Source of the DNA: Litorivita sp050633545
Lineage (GTDB): Bacteria; Pseudomonadota; Alphaproteobacteria; Rhodobacterales; Rhodobacteraceae
Assembly (NCBI GenBank): GCA_050633545.1
Contig: JBOEGS010000009.1
Location: 32,126-96,125 of the forward strand
DNA length: 64,000 bases
Reading direction: 5' to 3'
Shown here in pieces: positions 16,597 through 23,816 of this stretch. The position numbers were made by a program, and so were the translations under genes. Under the pieces are notes generated by a model. The model ran no database searches and was not told the DNA's origin. It was given only the letters and a program-made list of their open reading frames with translations. Each line of letters begins with the position of its first letter. Position 1 is the stretch's first letter.

Positions 16597-16609
16597 TGAC
16601 CCTCGGTCA
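16597..16609. promoter_or_regulatory. Inverted repeat upstream of the glyoxalase-superfamily gene
   Basis: TGACC-CTC-GGTCA, a perfect 5-bp inverted repeat. A further TGACCC lies about 45 bp on, just before the start of the next gene. It could be an operator; no regulator gene is adjacent. The rest of the 16491-16668 gap holds GC-rich pairing sequence that may end the preceding transcript, but no gene. Confidence 0.35.
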
Positions 16610-16668
16610 CGGATGGATGGAAATGCGCGTCCCGTCTTTGTCATGTGACCCTTTAGGGACTTGATAAC

Positions 16669-17097
16669 ATGGATGTTTCTCTACCTTCGCGCGAGGCGCT
16701 CAAAGCCCAAGCCAAACGTATGCGCGCCGCTTTGGGCGATGCGGGCACCGCGATTTCCCATTCCGCTGCTTTGGAAGCCGTGGCCGCGCAATATGGCTAT
16801 CGCGACTGGAACACGGCCTTTGCGGCGGCGCGCGATGCGCCGCGCCTGCGGTTTCAGATCGGCGATACGGTCAAGGGCCGCTACCTTGGCCAACCTTTTA
16901 CCGGCCGCATCAAGGCGGCAGGCGAGGCGGGCGACAACTGGCGGCTGACCTTGGTGTTTGACGAGGCGGTCGATGTGGTCACCTCGGCGCATTTCTCCAA
17001 CTTTCGCAAACAGGTGAATTGCACCGTCAACGGCCAAGGCGTCAGCCCCGCGGTCACTTCGGACGGCGAGCCACAGATGCGGATCTTTTTGGGGTAG
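16669..17097 (+). CDS. Glyoxalase-superfamily-type small protein
   Basis: A 142-residue protein. The N-terminal 55 residues form a helical module with the motif ISHSAALEAVAAQYGYRDWN, which recurs in proteins named glyoxalase superfamily. The rest is a beta-rich domain beginning FQIGDTVKGRYLGQPFTGRI. No metal-binding His/Glu set typical of an active glyoxalase is obvious, so enzymatic activity is uncertain. There is no signal peptide. It converges on the DUF3445 gene, 26 bp away, and a short inverted repeat lies upstream of it. Confidence 0.65.
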   Translation: MDVSLPSREALKAQAKRMRAALGDAGTAISHSAALEAVAAQYGYRDWNTAFAAARDAPRLRFQIGDTVKGRYLGQPFTGRIKAAGEAGDNWRLTLVFDEAVDVVTSAHFSNFRKQVNCTVNGQGVSPAVTSDGEPQMRIFLG

Positions 17098-17123
17098 CTG
17101 CACAGCCGCGGCAGGGCGGCGCG

Positions 17124-17849
17124 CTATGCGCCGTCCTTCACAACATAGGTATGGATGCCAAAGACCACCGCGCGGCTGTGCGGCAGGCGCAAGATCGTCT
17201 GGCGTTCGGCGCGCAGATAGGGGCGCGTGCCGGTTTTGGGTTTGCTATCCGGATGGTAGAGGTCGGGATGCGCATAGCGCAGCGCATTGGAGCGCCACAA
17301 GGGCCGCCCCGCTTGCACCCCGTCAAACAGCCGCTGCACCCGTTTGGCGATGTCTGCGCCGTATTCGGGCACCGGATCGTGGATCGCCACCAAGGGGCGG
17401 CCCGCCTTTTCATGCAGCCGCCAGTTGGCCGGAAAACACAGCGCTGCAGCAGTGAGCAGATGTTCCTCGCTGCCCTCGGGCTTTTGCAAGATGCAAAAAT
17501 CCTCTTGGACCAGATGGGCCAAGGTCGCCAAAGGATCGGCGCGTTCGAGCGTCACCTCTCCGCCGTCGGGGCGGCGCACCGAGGCTGGCCCCACCTCGAA
17601 CCCCGCGTGATCGGCGGCCAGATGGACCAAAGCCGTGCCCAGCAATTCGGCGGCGGCCTCCTGCGCGTGATCGCTCATATAAAACACATCTGCGCGCCGC
17701 GCCGCCCAGAGGCGCGCGCGCTCGGCCATCTGCGCGCCGTAGGTTTCATCGACGACAAGCCACGCGCGAGGATCAAGCGGCGCAATCCCTGGCAAGGGGC
17801 GCGGGGCCTGCATCTCTTCGGGCAAGGCGCTGTGCAAAATCTCTGTCAT
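17124..17849 (-). CDS. DUF3445 protein, haem-dependent oxidative N-demethylase family
   Basis: A 241-residue protein of the DUF3445 family, which includes the catalytic-type subunit of haem-dependent oxidative N-demethylase / dimethylamine monooxygenase. Recognisable stretches are WLVVDETYGAQMAERARL, LVQEDFCILQKPEGSEEHLL, LCFPANWRLHEKAGRPL and, near the C-terminus, ERQTILRLPHSRAVVFGIHT. It lacks the companion flavodoxin-reductase and GcvT-like genes found in dimethylamine monooxygenase operons, so it is a solitary member whose substrate cannot be named. It converges on the glyoxalase-superfamily gene and diverges from the hydrolase-OsmC gene. Confidence 0.8.
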   Translation of the reverse strand: MTEILHSALPEEMQAPRPLPGIAPLDPRAWLVVDETYGAQMAERARLWAARRADVFYMSDHAQEAAAELLGTALVHLAADHAGFEVGPASVRRPDGGEVTLERADPLATLAHLVQEDFCILQKPEGSEEHLLTAAALCFPANWRLHEKAGRPLVAIHDPVPEYGADIAKRVQRLFDGVQAGRPLWRSNALRYAHPDLYHPDSKPKTGTRPYLRAERQTILRLPHSRAVVFGIHTYVVKDGA

Positions 17850-17965
17850 GGCACCAGCCTAGCCGCGCCAGCCGCGCAGGTCACGCCGGATCGGCGCGCT
17901 CATATTCGCGTGAGGCGCCGCAAAGCCCACTTGCAACGCAGGCGCGGGCGGGTCAGGTTAGCTCC

Positions 17966-17994
17966 CTGCCACCTACCCCTGCCACCTGCCACCT
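17966..17994. repeat. Short CTGCCACCT repeats before the hydrolase-OsmC gene
   Basis: CTGCCACCT at 17966-17974, 17979-17987 and 17986-17994 (the last two overlap), in the 164-bp divergent gap, 20-48 bp before the start codon at 18014. Such repeats can vary in copy number; I see no recognisable regulatory meaning. Confidence 0.6.
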
Positions 17995-18013
17995 GCCCCC
18001 GAAAGAGAACCCC

Positions 18014-19240
18014 ATGCCCGTCCAACGCGTCAATTTCGAGGGTCACAAAGGCGACCGCCTCGCCGCCCTTCTGGAAATGCCCGAGGGGCCGGTTCTGGCC
18101 ACGGCGTTGATGGCGCATTGCTTTACCTGTTCCAAGGACCTGCTGGCGCTGCGGCGCATCTCGGCGCGGCTTTCGGCGATGGGCTTTGCGGTTTTGCGCT
18201 TTGATTTCACAGGATTGGGCGGATCGGAGGGCAATTTTGGCGCATCGGGGATCGCCGCAGATGTGGGCGATATCATCGCAGCGGCGGCGTTTTTGGCGAG
18301 GCGCGATTTGCCCCCTGCGCTGCTGATCGGGCATTCATTGGGCGGGGCGGCGGCCCTGCGCGCGGCGCCCGCCATCGACGGGCTGCGCGCCGTGGCCACC
18401 ATCGGCGCGCCCTATGATCCGGCGCATATCTTGCAAAGCATCGGCGCGGGCGCGCAGGGCCTCACCGCCCTGCCCCGCGAGGAGAGCGCCGAGGTCGATA
18501 TCGGCGGGCGGCCCTTCCGGATCGGCGGCGGATTTGTCCAGGATATGGCCGCTGCGGGCGATCCGGCCGCGCCGATTGCCACGCTCGGTCGGGCGCTTTT
18601 GGTGCTGCATGCGCCGCGCGACGCCACGGTCGGCATCGACAATGCCGCACAGATTTTTATCGCCGCCAAACACCCCAAAAGCTTCGTCACGCTGGACGGG
18701 GCCGACCATCTTTTGACGCGGCCCGAGGACGCCGAATATGCCGCCGAGGTGATTGCCACATGGGCGGGCAAATATATCCCCCTCGCGCCGCCCGCCCCGC
18801 CGCGCGGCGCCCCCGAAGGCGTGATCCGCGTCAGCGAGGCCGATCCGGACGGGTTCTTGCAGGATGTGCAAAACGGCCCCTATCACCATTTTCTGGCCGA
18901 CGAGCCGGAGGCCTATGGCGGGGCCAATCGCGGGCCCTCGCCCTACGGGCTTTTGGGCGCGGGGCTGGGGGCTTGCACCTCGATGACCATCCGCATGTAT
19001 GCGCGCAAAAAGAAATGGCCCCTCACCCATGTCAGCGTCGATGTGTGCCACGACAAGGTCCACGGGCAGGACAGCGCCCTTGGCGCGAGCGGCAAGATCG
19101 ACAGCTTTCGCCGGTTGATCCGGCTGGAGGGGGATTTGACCGCCAGCCAGCGTGCCAAGCTTCTGGAGATCGCGGATAAATGCCCCGTGCACCGCACGCT
19201 GGAGCGCAGTTCGCGCGTGGTGACGGAACTGGCCGATTAG
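18014..19240 (+). CDS. Alpha/beta hydrolase - OsmC fusion protein
   Basis: A 408-residue protein of two domains. Residues about 1-245 are an alpha/beta hydrolase with the nucleophile elbow GHSLGG (Ser near residue 107), the GLGGSEGN loop, and a late LDGADHLL His. Residues about 265-408 are an OsmC-like peroxiredoxin domain, with Cys in GAGLGACTSMTIRMYARKK and a second in DKCPVHRTLE, the two-cysteine arrangement used to reduce organic peroxides. Fusions of this kind are widespread in proteobacteria; the hydrolase substrate is unknown. Both active sites look intact. It converges on a DUF6314 gene 12 bp away. Confidence 0.92.
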   Translation: MPVQRVNFEGHKGDRLAALLEMPEGPVLATALMAHCFTCSKDLLALRRISARLSAMGFAVLRFDFTGLGGSEGNFGASGIAADVGDIIAAAAFLARRDLPPALLIGHSLGGAAALRAAPAIDGLRAVATIGAPYDPAHILQSIGAGAQGLTALPREESAEVDIGGRPFRIGGGFVQDMAAAGDPAAPIATLGRALLVLHAPRDATVGIDNAAQIFIAAKHPKSFVTLDGADHLLTRPEDAEYAAEVIATWAGKYIPLAPPAPPRGAPEGVIRVSEADPDGFLQDVQNGPYHHFLADEPEAYGGANRGPSPYGLLGAGLGACTSMTIRMYARKKKWPLTHVSVDVCHDKVHGQDSALGASGKIDSFRRLIRLEGDLTASQRAKLLEIADKCPVHRTLERSSRVVTELAD

Positions 19241-19252
19241 GCGGCGCGGCGC

Positions 19253-19735
19253 TTAGGTGAGGATACGCGTGTAAGTGCTTGTCATCACGTAGTCTTTGCG
19301 CGGGCCTGTGACGCGCCATCGGGCGTGCCACTGCGGCGCGGGTGCGGAGCCGGTCAGCTCACTCAGGCCGGTCGGGCCTGCGGCGTCACTCAGACCCGTG
19401 AAATCATAGCCCACGTCATAGACATCGGGCGGGCAATCGTGATGGGCGGCAGGCTCGGGCATGGCCGCATCAAAGCTGTGAAAATAGCGCCCGTCGTCAA
19501 ACAGCACGTCGATCACGCTGCCCGCGCCCTGCCGCCATAGATAGCGCCGCGTGGCGGCAAAGCTTTGCGCGCCGATGCGCATCTGCCCCGCTTCGGTGAG
19601 CAATAGCGCCACGCCCTCCCATGCGAAATTCGCCGCGCCGTCAAATTGCGCATCCGGCCCAAGCGCATCCTTGATGCGCCGCGCGATACGCCAGCGCCCT
19701 GCGAAGTGCTGCAATCGAAGTGCTGCTCGTGTCAT
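19253..19735 (-). CDS. DUF6314-like protein
   Basis: A 160-residue soluble protein beginning LRLQHFAGRWRIARRIKDA, with a beta-rich body (EGVALLLTEAGQMRIGAQSF, ATRRYLWRQGAG, VLFDDGRYFHSF) and ending CPPDVYDVGYDFTG then WHARWRVTGPRKDYVMTSTY. This pattern of an all-beta, lipocalin-like protein matches DUF6314; the function is unknown. The frame stays open to 21325 through the antisense of purB, but the start at 19735 (GAGGG close upstream) gives the domain-length protein. It diverges from purB. Confidence 0.75.
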   Translation of the reverse strand: MTRAALRLQHFAGRWRIARRIKDALGPDAQFDGAANFAWEGVALLLTEAGQMRIGAQSFAATRRYLWRQGAGSVIDVLFDDGRYFHSFDAAMPEPAAHHDCPPDVYDVGYDFTGLSDAAGPTGLSELTGSAPAPQWHARWRVTGPRKDYVMTSTYTRILT

Positions 19736-19876
19736 TTGCCCTCTTTTGCGCTCTGTTTCCCTGTTCCGCGCCCGTCTCTTGCGCCCGCAAGGCGACCTGC
19801 CCTTGCCGCGCCGCGCCCTGCCGTTTAAAGACACGGGCGAGACGCTGCCCGCAACCAAAATGATAGGTCTTTGCCC

Positions 19877-21184
19877 ATGATCCCCCGTTATTCCCGCCCT
19901 GAAATGGTCGCCATCTGGTCGCCTCAAACCAAATTCCGCATCTGGTACGAGATCGAAGCCCATGCTTGCGATGCGATGGCCGATCTGGGCGTGATCCCGC
20001 GCGAGAATGCCGAGGCCGTTTGGAAGGCCAAGGATGTGGAATTCGACGTGGCGCGGATCGACGAGATCGAAGCCGTGACCAAACATGACGTCATCGCGTT
20101 TTTGACCCATCTGGCCGAACATGTCGGCTCCGACGAAGCCCGTTTCGTGCACCAAGGCATGACCTCGTCGGATGTGCTCGACACCTGCCTGAACGTGCAA
20201 CTGGTGCGCGCTTCGGATATTTTGATCAAAGGCGTCGAGGCGCTTTTGGAGGCGCTCAAACGCCGCGCGATGGAACATAAAATGACCGTCCGCGTCGGGC
20301 GCAGCCACGGCATCCACGCCGAGCCGACCACCATGGGCCTGACCTTCGCGCGGTTTTACGCCGAAATGGACCGCAACCTTGCCCGCCTCAAAGCGGCGCG
20401 CGAAGAGATCGCCACGGGCGCGATTTCGGGTGCGGTCGGCACCTTTGCCAATATCGACCCACGCGTCGAAGAGCATGTCTGCGCCAAGCTGGGGCTGTCG
20501 CCCGAGCCGATCTCGACCCAAGTGATTCCGCGCGACCGCCACGCGATGTTCTTTTCGGTGCTCGGGGTGATTGCCTCGTCGATCGAGAATGTCGCCATCG
20601 AAATCCGCCACATGCAGCGCACCGAAGTGCTCGAGGGGGCCGAGTTTTTCTCGATGGGGCAAAAAGGCTCCTCGGCGATGCCGCATAAGAAAAACCCCGT
20701 GCTGACCGAAAACCTCACCGGTCTGGCGCGTCTGGTGCGTATGTCGGTGATCCCCGCGATGGAGAATGTGGCGCTGTGGCACGAGCGCGATATCTCGCAC
20801 TCCTCGGTCGAACGCGCCATCGGGCCGGATGCCACGATCACGCTTGATTTCGCCTTGGCGCGGTTGACCGGCGTGATCGACAAGATGTTGATTTTCCCGC
20901 AAAACATGCTCGACAATATGAACAAATTCCCTGGTCTTGTGATGAGCCAGCGGGTGCTTTTGGCCCTGACCCAAGCGGGGGTGAGCCGCGAGGCGGCCTA
21001 TTCCATGGTGCAGCGCAATGCGCTCAAAGTATGGGAAGAGCGCACGGATTTCCGCGAAGAGCTTTTGGCCGATAAAGAGGTGGTCGAGGCGCTTGGCGTT
21101 GAGGCGATCAACGAGAAATTCGACATGGATTACCACACCAAAAACGTCGATGTGATCTTCAAGCGGGTCTTCGGCGAAAGCTGA
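19877..21184 (+). CDS. purB: Adenylosuccinate lyase
   Basis: Catalyses two steps in purine synthesis: SAICAR to AICAR and adenylosuccinate to AMP, each releasing fumarate. The 435-residue protein has the superfamily signature KGSSAMPHKKNP with the catalytic-loop Ser, the HQGMTSSDVLDTC block and GRSHGIHAEPTTMG with the catalytic His. Helical C-terminal sequence ends FKRVFGES. The ATG at 19877 gives MIPRYSRPEM, the family N-terminus; an in-frame TTG 6 nt upstream is less likely. It is a monocistronic-looking gene ending in a strong terminator. Confidence 0.98.
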   Translation: MIPRYSRPEMVAIWSPQTKFRIWYEIEAHACDAMADLGVIPRENAEAVWKAKDVEFDVARIDEIEAVTKHDVIAFLTHLAEHVGSDEARFVHQGMTSSDVLDTCLNVQLVRASDILIKGVEALLEALKRRAMEHKMTVRVGRSHGIHAEPTTMGLTFARFYAEMDRNLARLKAAREEIATGAISGAVGTFANIDPRVEEHVCAKLGLSPEPISTQVIPRDRHAMFFSVLGVIASSIENVAIEIRHMQRTEVLEGAEFFSMGQKGSSAMPHKKNPVLTENLTGLARLVRMSVIPAMENVALWHERDISHSSVERAIGPDATITLDFALARLTGVIDKMLIFPQNMLDNMNKFPGLVMSQRVLLALTQAGVSREAAYSMVQRNALKVWEERTDFREELLADKEVVEALGVEAINEKFDMDYHTKNVDVIFKRVFGES

Positions 21185-21220
21185 TCCGCGCAAATACCGG
21201 CGGCCCTTTGGCGCCCCGTG

Positions 21221-21257
21221 GCCCCCGCGCAAGGAGACTTCGCGCGGGGGCTTTTTT
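21221..21257 (+). terminator. purB terminator
   Basis: Perfect 10-bp stem GCCCCCGCGC (21221-21230) with GCGCGGGGGC (21242-21251), an 11-nt loop, then TTTTTT. Confidence 0.93.
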
Positions 21258-21296
21258 GTGATAGGATGAGGCGGTAAACCTGATTGGGAGAGTGCT

Positions 21297-21455
21297 ATGA
21301 AGACCTTGAAAATCGCGTTTTTCACCGCCGTTCTGAGCGCCGCACCAAGCCTTGTCGCCGCCTCGTGTTCCTCCTCGCATCAAGCCATGTCTTGCGCCGA
21401 GGGGATGACATGGGACGCACAAAGCAGCAGCTGCGTCAAACAGATCAACACCTGA
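21297..21455 (+). CDS. Small secreted Cys-containing protein
   Basis: A 52-residue reading frame preceded by GGGAG 6 nt from the ATG. It begins with a signal peptide (MKTLKIAFFTAVLSAAPSLV) and leaves a mature part of about 30 residues with three cysteines, in contexts ASCSSS, MSCAEG and SSCVKQ. The ending CAEGMTWDAQSSSC fits a C-x2-G-x2-WD-x5-C pattern that I recognise from short periplasmic proteins of Rhodobacterales. It sits between the purB terminator and fliG. The function is unknown. Signal peptide, ribosome binding site and motif together argue that it is real. Confidence 0.7.
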   Translation: MKTLKIAFFTAVLSAAPSLVAASCSSSHQAMSCAEGMTWDAQSSSCVKQINT

Positions 21456-21549
21456 GACGGTGATCTGCCTTCGGGCACTTTTCCGGCGCAATGAAAGGAA
21501 TAATTCACCCTTCCCTGCTTATCTGACGCAAACGTCTATGAGGGACAGG

Positions 21550-22620
21550 ATGAATAACCTGACACCGCTGGCACAGCTGCCCTCCCCCGGAGCCTCGGGT
21601 GGCAAGGGACGGCTGACCCGCAAGCAGAAAGCTGCGATCATCGTTCGGCTGTTGCTGAACGAAGGGGCCGAAGTGCGCCTCAAGGATCTGCCCGAGGATA
21701 TGCAGATTTCCTTGACGCAGCAGCTTGGCGCGATGCGCCATATCACCCGCGATGTGCTCGCGGGGGTGATCTCCGAATTTGCCGACGAGCTTGACGGCAT
21801 GGGGCTGACCTTTCCGCGCGATCTGGCGGGGGCGTTGGACCAGTTGGACGGGAAAATCTCGCCCCACACCGCCGCGCGTTTGCGCAAAGAGGCGGGCGTG
21901 CGCCAATATGGCGACCCGTGGGAGCGGATCAAAGGATTGGGCGTTGAGGCGCTTTTGCCGATTGTCGAAAACGAGAGCACAGAGGTGGCCGCCGTGATGC
22001 TGGCCAAGATCGACGTGTCCAAAGCGGCGGAATTGCTCGGCCGTCTGCCCGGAGCCAAGGCGCGGCGCATCACCTATGCGGTCTCGCTCACCGGTGCGGT
22101 GACGCCCGATGCGGTGGACCGGATCGGCCTGTCGCTTGCGGCGCAGCTCGACGCGCAGCCCGAGCGCGCCTTCTCTGACGGTCCGGTCGAGCGCGTCGGC
22201 GCGATTCTCAATTTCTCGCCCGCCGCGACGCGCGATGATGTGCTCGAAGGGCTGGACGAGGAAGATCAGGTTTTCGCCGATCAGGTGCGCAAGGCGATTT
22301 TCACATTTGCCAATATCTATCAACGGCTTGCCCCGCGCGACATCCCCAAGGTCATCCGCGAGATCGATCAGGCCGCATTGGTCACGGCGCTGGCGGCGGC
22401 CTCGGGGCTTGGCGGCGATATGGCCAAATCGGCCGAGTTTGTTTTGGAAAACATGTCCAAACGCATGGCCGATTCCTTGCGCGAGGAAATCGAAGGCGCG
22501 GGCAAGATCAAAACCAAAGACGGCGAAGAGGCGATGACCGAGGTGATCAACGCGATCCGCGAGATGGAAGCCAAAGGCGAGGTCTTGCTTATTGCGGGGG
22601 ACGAGGACGAAGAGGCCTAA
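21550..22620 (+). CDS. fliG: Flagellar motor switch protein FliG
   Basis: FliG is the rotor protein of the flagellar C-ring that interacts with the stator and, through FliM, with the switch. The 356-residue protein begins after a short leader with RLTRKQKAAIIVRLLLNEGA, the FliG N-domain. Middle-domain helices follow, then a C-domain with RDIPKVIREIDQAALVTALA and NMSKRMADSLREEIEG, which carries the charged torque helix (Arg, Glu, Glu). An ATG 12 nt upstream is also possible; 21550 follows GAGGGACAGG. No other flagellar gene lies in the window, so this is an orphan copy or a detached member of the regulon. Confidence 0.9.
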   Translation: MNNLTPLAQLPSPGASGGKGRLTRKQKAAIIVRLLLNEGAEVRLKDLPEDMQISLTQQLGAMRHITRDVLAGVISEFADELDGMGLTFPRDLAGALDQLDGKISPHTAARLRKEAGVRQYGDPWERIKGLGVEALLPIVENESTEVAAVMLAKIDVSKAAELLGRLPGAKARRITYAVSLTGAVTPDAVDRIGLSLAAQLDAQPERAFSDGPVERVGAILNFSPAATRDDVLEGLDEEDQVFADQVRKAIFTFANIYQRLAPRDIPKVIREIDQAALVTALAAASGLGGDMAKSAEFVLENMSKRMADSLREEIEGAGKIKTKDGEEAMTEVINAIREMEAKGEVLLIAGDEDEEA

Positions 22621-22700
22621 GGCCGAAGCTGCGCGCCCTGGTTCAACACAAGCCGCGCGCCCGGATGCGCCCCCCACCCTGCGCGGCGGCGTCAAACCGG

Positions 22701-23504
22701 TTATTTGACGCGGGCGGCGGCAAGGATCGCGCCAGGGCCGCGTTTGGCCACCTCTTGCACGATCACCACGGCGGGCGCATCACCGCCGATTTTCACATCC
22801 ATCATCAGCGGCGCGCGCCCGTCCCACTCGCCGACACGGCTCCATTCGGTGACGATATTGGCGTAATCCACTGTTTTTCCTGCATTTTCACCGCGCAGAA
22901 TTTTGACCGACGCGCTTGGCGTATAGCGCACCACTTGCACCACCATGGGGCGCGCCGCGCGCAATGCGGGGGCCGAAACCTGCATACGGGCGCCCGAGCG
23001 CGCGGCGCTCAGGGACAGAGCGGGCGCTTTGGCGCTGTGGCGTGCGATGAGCGCGGCGACATCCTTGGCATGGGTGCCGACCACATGATCGCTGCCGCCG
23101 ACAATCATCTGCGGCGTATAGATCGAGCGGTGTTTGGCTTGGCGTGCATAGGCGCGTTGGCGCGCGGTAAAGGCGGGATCGGCGAATTTGTCTTTCCAGC
23201 CGATATAATCCCAATAATCCACATGCAAGGACAGGGCGATGACATCGGCACGTTTGGCCAGATCGCGCATCAAGGCATCGGCGGGCGGGCAGGACGAGCA
23301 GCCTTGCGAGGTGTAGAGCTCGATCACAACGGGGCTTCGCTCTTGGGCGGCGACGCGATCCGCGCCCCATATGCCCCCCGCCGCCATCAAAGGCGCGGCC
23401 AGCGCGCAAACCCGCAGCATTCGGGCCAGAACCGCGCGGCGCAATGCAAACGCCGGGATCGCGGTTTGCGGTTTGGACGGGAAGAAGCGGTGGATCAAAC
23501 CCAT
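22701..23504 (-). CDS. DUF1223 secreted thioredoxin-like protein
   Basis: A 267-residue protein of the DUF1223 family. After an N-terminal region with a hydrophobic segment (residues about 24-53) comes PVVIELYTSQGCSSCPPADA, a CxxC in a thioredoxin-like context, then LHVDYWDYIGWKDKFADPAF, RQAKHRSIYTPQMIVGG and a C-terminal beta-rich part. Members are thought to be exported; the reaction is not known. The gene converges on fliG and diverges from acnA. Confidence 0.88.
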   Translation of the reverse strand: MGLIHRFFPSKPQTAIPAFALRRAVLARMLRVCALAAPLMAAGGIWGADRVAAQERSPVVIELYTSQGCSSCPPADALMRDLAKRADVIALSLHVDYWDYIGWKDKFADPAFTARQRAYARQAKHRSIYTPQMIVGGSDHVVGTHAKDVAALIARHSAKAPALSLSAARSGARMQVSAPALRAARPMVVQVVRYTPSASVKILRGENAGKTVDYANIVTEWSRVGEWDGRAPLMMDVKIGGDAPAVVIVQEVAKRGPGAILAAARVK

Positions 23505-23718
23505 GAAGATGCGCCTTTATTCTTGTGGTCCTCTCTCTTTAGACAGACCCGATTGAAATAACCAATCAAGGTTTCGAGAGAGAGCGTGCCTGCGGCGTGA
23601 GGGGCACAGATCGGCCAAAAGCCGCGGTGCGACATGTTAATTTTTCCGCCGCCTGTTGCCTGTGCAATCACGGCCCATAGCGCCCTAAGTCTGAACAGGG
23701 GGTAAAAATTGTGTGCAA

Positions 23719-23728
23719 TGGTATACAA
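23719..23728. promoter_or_regulatory. Candidate GntR-type operator upstream of acnA
   Basis: The sequence TGGTATACAA matches the TNGTATACNA pattern bound by FCD-type GntR regulators. It lies within an imperfect dyad, TTGTGT-N8-ATACAA (23709-23728), about 90 bp before the acnA start. The remaining 23505-23816 gap holds no gene. Confidence 0.35.
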
Positions 23729-23816
23729 AACCGCAATTCCCCTCTTGATTGCACCGCGCCAATACGGCAGAAGCGAGCCAGCACAACCCTGTTTCACACC
23801 GAAAGGGAGGCCAACC

